DNA of 64,000 nucleotides from VAZQ01 sp963702695 (GTDB taxonomy: Bacteria; Pseudomonadota; Alphaproteobacteria; Rhizobiales; Xanthobacteraceae), in NCBI GenBank assembly GCA_963702695.1, contig CAVPDS010000003.1:124001-188000 (forward strand). Direction: 5' to 3'. The notes beneath the pieces were generated by a model. The model saw nothing but the letters and a program-made list of their open reading frames with translations. It was not told where the DNA came from and searched no databases. A program made the position numbers and the translations under genes. Positions 61,047 through 64,000 of this stretch are shown in pieces; positions within the stretch are counted from its first letter, which is position 1, and every line of letters starts with the position of its first letter.

Positions 61047-61681
61047 TGACCAAGCCTGTCTCCAGCTTACGGTCACAATGGTTGGGAGCGTAGGATGTTC
61101 CGGCCCGAGTCGCCAGGGCATGGCGCGCGGCGGACAAGGTAGTCGCCTTCAAACCGGTCTCGGCTTTAATGTCCGGCTTTCGATTCGCGTTAGCCCTAGC
61201 AGATTCTCTTCGAGACCTGCAGATGCCGCGCACCGCCACGGCCCGGCAGAGGAAGTGGCAGTCGTCCGCAATGTGACTGCTGGTATCCGGACGCAGAATT
61301 CGACCAATTATAGCGAGCGAATCGCACTTCACATTGCGGATCAACAACAAGCGTTTCGCTCAACTCGGCAACGGCTTCTCATCAACCCGTTCGATTGACA
61401 CGCGATGTTAGATGTTGATAACTTTGCATACGCGCGGGCGCGCTAATTTGTTTCGGAGGGTAGGAAGCTTTCGTTGCACGCTTGCCAGGCCTGACGGTGC
61501 AGCCCGGCAGCAGAAGACGCGGACCCGATCATGGATCATTTCGTCTCGATCGCACTGCGCCGCTAGTTCCTTCCCACCTGAGTCTTCCGGTTGCATCTAC
61601 GTCTTCCGGCCCTGGATCGGGCAAATTGCGATGGCGACGGCTTCGCTTTGGCGGCGCCATTTAATCGTGCTGGAGGAATAC
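61047..61681. other. Divergent intergenic region, no gene recognised
   Basis: About 635 bases between the thioesterase gene and the di-heme cytochrome gene. Open frames here are biased in composition and no family is visible. The two divergent promoters must lie here. Confidence 0.45.
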
Positions 61682-63556
61682 ATGACCCGAGTTGGCACAA
61701 CCCGCTGCTCGCCCGCAATGGCGCGGCGTCCGGCTTTCGCGATCGCCCTTTCTTTGCTGACTTTTGGCATCGCTGGTTCGATGGCGCAGCCGACCACGAC
61801 GGGCGGACCTGTGGTGACGTATGCCTCTCAAGGCTGGTCGGACGCGGATCGCGACATTTTCTATACGACGACCCAGGGCTCCCACATGATGCCCTATGTA
61901 TACTTCAAGGCGCTACGGCGACTTGACGTCGATGAGCCCTTCGGGGCCGACCAGTTGCAGCGCTACGGCTATCTGCCAAACGACGTCTCCTCGAACAACC
62001 CAGAAGGTTTACCAGTCGGATTTGTGATCGACGGCAGTGTGGCGCCAGAACAGCTCGGCATGACTTGCGCGGCGTGCCACACCGCACAGCTTGAGTACCA
62101 GAAGGATGGCGTCGCCCATGCGCTGCGTCTTGATGGTGCGCCCGCCAACGCGGATTTTCAGCGATTTCTCACCGATCTGCTGGCCGCGTCGCGGGCGACG
62201 CTCGCACAACCGGACCGGCTCGAAGCCTTCCTCAAGGCCATCCTCGGAGGCTCCTACAGCGAGGGCAACGCAGCTCCGGTCAAGGATGATTTCCAGAAGT
62301 GGGTCGAGCAGTTCGGCGAATTCATGGACAAGAGTCTGCCCACGGGTTTGCCTTGGGGGCCGGGCCGGCTCGATGCCTTCGGCATGATCTTCAATCGCGT
62401 GGCCGCGCGCGATCTCGGGATCGTCGACAATTTCAAGATCGCTGACGCACCGGTCAGTTATCCGTTCCTGTGGAACGCTTCACGGCAGGACCGCACGCAA
62501 TGGAACGGCGGTGTGCCTAACGGTCTCTATATACAAGCGCTTGGACGTAACGCCGGCGAGGTGTTCGGCGTGTTCGCGGATTTCGCACCCGATAGGAAAA
62601 TCGGGGCTACACCTTTCACGCCTGCGTTCATCGATTACTCGCACAATTCTGCGAACTTTGCCAACCTGCAAACACTGGAGGAAAAGATCGTTTCGTTGCG
62701 TCCGCCGCCGTGGCCACGCGAGCTCTTCGGGCTGGACGACGCATTGGCGCAACGCGGGAAGCCGCTGTTCGAAGCCAATTGCGGCCGCTGTCACGACGTC
62801 CAGGATTCCAACGTTCCGGACCTTTGGCGCACGCCAATTCTGCCGGTGGATACTGATCCAAAGATGTCCGACAATGCGGGACGAACTTCCAAGTCCGGTC
62901 GGCTTAGAGGGTCACTGTTGCCACCGCCCGCAATCATCGCCCGGATGGGTGCGGAGGCCGACACCGCGGACATTCTCGCCACTGCGGTCGTGGGAAGTCT
63001 GTTCGCAGAGGCGTTGCCCAGGCCATTCCCGTCGCTGGACGTGCCTCAGCTTCCCTCGTTGGCCAAGCTGTCGAATAGCGGCGTGTTTCGTGCGATCCGC
63101 CAAGACTGGGAAAAACATTTAGGGAAGAATCTCGACGATCTATTAAGCCCGAACCTATCCCAGGCGACCAAGCTTGCCGCCGTGGCGGAAATAACGCGTT
63201 TCATCAACGGCAGCTTGACCGGCATGTTCAAACCGCCGGCGCCCGCCTACTCCTACGAGTCGCGCGTGCTGCAAGGAATTTGGGCGACGGCCCCCTATCT
63301 CCACAACGGCTCGGTGCCGAACCTCTGGGAACTGATGAAGCCGCCGGGTCAGCGCGTTACCACCTTCAAGGTCGGAAGTCGCACGTATGATCCCAGGAAT
63401 GTCGGCTATGCGACCGACCAGTCTCCGTTCCCGGAAAGCACCTTCGTCGCGGATCCCGCCAACGCCAATGGCAATAGCAACAGCGGGCACGATTTCGGGA
63501 CCACGCTGACAGAAGATGAGCGTTGGGCGATTATCGAATACTTAAAGACGCTTTGA
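61682..63556 (+). CDS. Large exported di-heme cytochrome c (RoxA/di-heme peroxidase-like)
   Basis: A 624-residue protein with signal peptide (AFAIALSLLTFGIAGSMA, cleavage near residue 35). Two heme-binding motifs are CAACH (129-133) and CGRCH (367-371). Conserved surroundings include YGYLPNDVSSNNPEGLPVGF, GMTCAACHTAQLEY, APYLHNGSVPNLWELM near 540, and SGHDFGTTLTEDERWAIIEYL at the C-terminus. The length and layout match the di-heme cytochrome/RoxA-like group, which includes a rubber oxygenase and uncharacterised electron-transfer proteins. GGAGGAATAC precedes the ATG; the frame is open further upstream but that part is unlike the family. The substrate is unknown. Confidence 0.82.
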   Translation: MTRVGTTRCSPAMARRPAFAIALSLLTFGIAGSMAQPTTTGGPVVTYASQGWSDADRDIFYTTTQGSHMMPYVYFKALRRLDVDEPFGADQLQRYGYLPNDVSSNNPEGLPVGFVIDGSVAPEQLGMTCAACHTAQLEYQKDGVAHALRLDGAPANADFQRFLTDLLAASRATLAQPDRLEAFLKAILGGSYSEGNAAPVKDDFQKWVEQFGEFMDKSLPTGLPWGPGRLDAFGMIFNRVAARDLGIVDNFKIADAPVSYPFLWNASRQDRTQWNGGVPNGLYIQALGRNAGEVFGVFADFAPDRKIGATPFTPAFIDYSHNSANFANLQTLEEKIVSLRPPPWPRELFGLDDALAQRGKPLFEANCGRCHDVQDSNVPDLWRTPILPVDTDPKMSDNAGRTSKSGRLRGSLLPPPAIIARMGAEADTADILATAVVGSLFAEALPRPFPSLDVPQLPSLAKLSNSGVFRAIRQDWEKHLGKNLDDLLSPNLSQATKLAAVAEITRFINGSLTGMFKPPAPAYSYESRVLQGIWATAPYLHNGSVPNLWELMKPPGQRVTTFKVGSRTYDPRNVGYATDQSPFPESTFVADPANANGNSNSGHDFGTTLTEDERWAIIEYLKTL

Positions 63557-63716
63557 AGCGCCGTATTTCTTGATCGCACATACCGCCACGAGGAATACGA
63601 TTGGTGTGTGTAACGAGAACTCTCCGCCGAATTGATCTGGTGACGGAATCGCCGAATACCAACCGTCGTGATGTTCGACTCCCCTCCTGGCCGAGGTCTG
63701 TCCGGACCATACACGC

Positions 63717-63778
63717 CTTCGGCGTGACTCACGAATTAAGCGCGGGATGCCTGCGATAAGTGTGTGCAGGTACGACGG
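63717..63778. repeat. Degenerate copy of the palindromic intergenic repeat
   Basis: ACGAATTAAG at 63731-63740, followed by GGGATGCCTGCGATAAG, parallels ACGAATTAAG and TGGATGCCCGCGACAAC in the element at 18077-18175. It lies after the cytochrome gene stop. Confidence 0.4.
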
Positions 63779-63808
63779 AGAAAATGCCAACGCCGTCGGT
63801 ATGGGATG

Positions 63809-64000
63809 CTAAAACTCATAATCGATATATAGCATGCCAGTCGGGTCTTTGAATTTCGAAGGTAGCGCCCCGGCCTTCGGGTCTGGCGGTTGGCTTGCAC
63901 TAGCGGAGATCTGATCGCTGCGGGCGAGCTGGCCATCCATCTTTGCACTCAAGGCTTGCAGAAGGGGCGCGCGAGGCACCTCGTTGTATGCGCCAAGCTG
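63809..64000 (-). CDS. C-terminal end of an unidentified protein (cut by window end)
   Basis: The last 63 codons of a minus-strand gene read through the window edge without a stop and end at TAG 63809-63811. The sequence is protein-like (LGAYNEVPRAPLLQALSAKM, then DPTGMLYIDYEF at the C-terminus). Ending in aromatic residues is reminiscent of outer-membrane proteins, but the family cannot be identified from this fragment. Confidence 0.5.
   Translation of the reverse strand, partial: QLGAYNEVPRAPLLQALSAKMDGQLARSDQISASASQPPDPKAGALPSKFKDPTGMLYIDYEF

Noticed and set aside
1..64000. tRNA, rRNA, CRISPR arrays, prophage or insertion sequences
   Set aside because: None was recognised: no regularly spaced direct repeats, transposase or integrase motifs, or phage genes. 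tRNA genes could be missed by eye.

Overview
The window looks like a chromosomal segment of a GC-rich Bradyrhizobium-type alphaproteobacterium (Nitrobacteraceae; relatives include Rhodopseudomonas and Afipia). The evidence is a FixL/FixJ-type two-component pair, two exact FixK-type boxes (TTGA-N6-TCAA), abundant TctC/Bug, Dpp-type and Ssu-type binding proteins, and dispersed palindromic intergenic repeats of the kind common in these genomes. No rRNA, tRNA, CRISPR array, phage or intact insertion sequence was recognised. All family assignments come from reading motifs and remembered family patterns; no database search was run.

Layout. 1-9 kb: the end of an AraC-type regulator, a DUF1269 protein, an operon of lactate-permease-family transporter, tiny membrane protein and gamma-glutamyltransferase-like enzyme, several small secreted or hypothetical proteins, and a stand-alone OLD-family ATPase/TOPRIM protein whose first TOPRIM acidic residue appears to be missing. 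9.4-12.8 kb: a Tat-exported subunit 3 plus GMC flavoprotein dehydrogenase pair, and a secreted metallo-beta-lactamase-fold protein with an eroded zinc site. 12.9-18.3 kb: a microoxic/FixK-type island in decay. Two intact universal stress proteins, each behind a FixK box, lie among a FixL-like kinase with two apparent in-frame internal deletions, an intact FixJ-like regulator, and remnants of an acyl-CoA ligase, a c-type cytochrome, probably a Rieske oxygenase, and a CheB/CheR-PAS protein.

18.4-28.7 kb: two overlapping membrane-associated GTPase genes, a small XRE regulator, and a six-gene hydrogenase-4/complex-I-like membrane operon (hyfB, C, E, F, G, I order). Its large subunit lacks the nickel-binding cysteine motifs, so it is best read as an energy-converting-hydrogenase-related (Ehr-like) complex and not as a hydrogenase.

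28.8-52.6 kb: a catabolic and uptake region. It holds an exported amidohydrolase, a GntR/FCD regulator, a DHDPS-family aldolase or lyase, a double-cupin protein, an Ssu/Tau-type ABC transporter, an FAH-family enzyme, an FMN hydroxy-acid oxidase, a Dpp-type ABC transporter with its binding protein, an alpha/beta hydrolase, a TauD-type dioxygenase, an LLM-family monooxygenase, a second amidohydrolase and three TctC/Bug binding proteins without membrane partners. Together they suggest uptake and oxidative or hydrolytic breakdown of an organic compound that cannot be named from sequence.

52.7-61.1 kb: a minus-strand fatty-acid beta-oxidation operon (acyl-CoA dehydrogenase, thiolase, hydratase/3-hydroxyacyl-CoA dehydrogenase, CoA-transferase) with a separate acyl-CoA thioesterase. 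The thiolase has no ordinary start codon at its conserved N-terminus. 61-64 kb: a large exported di-heme cytochrome c (RoxA/di-heme peroxidase-like) and the end of an unidentified minus-strand gene.
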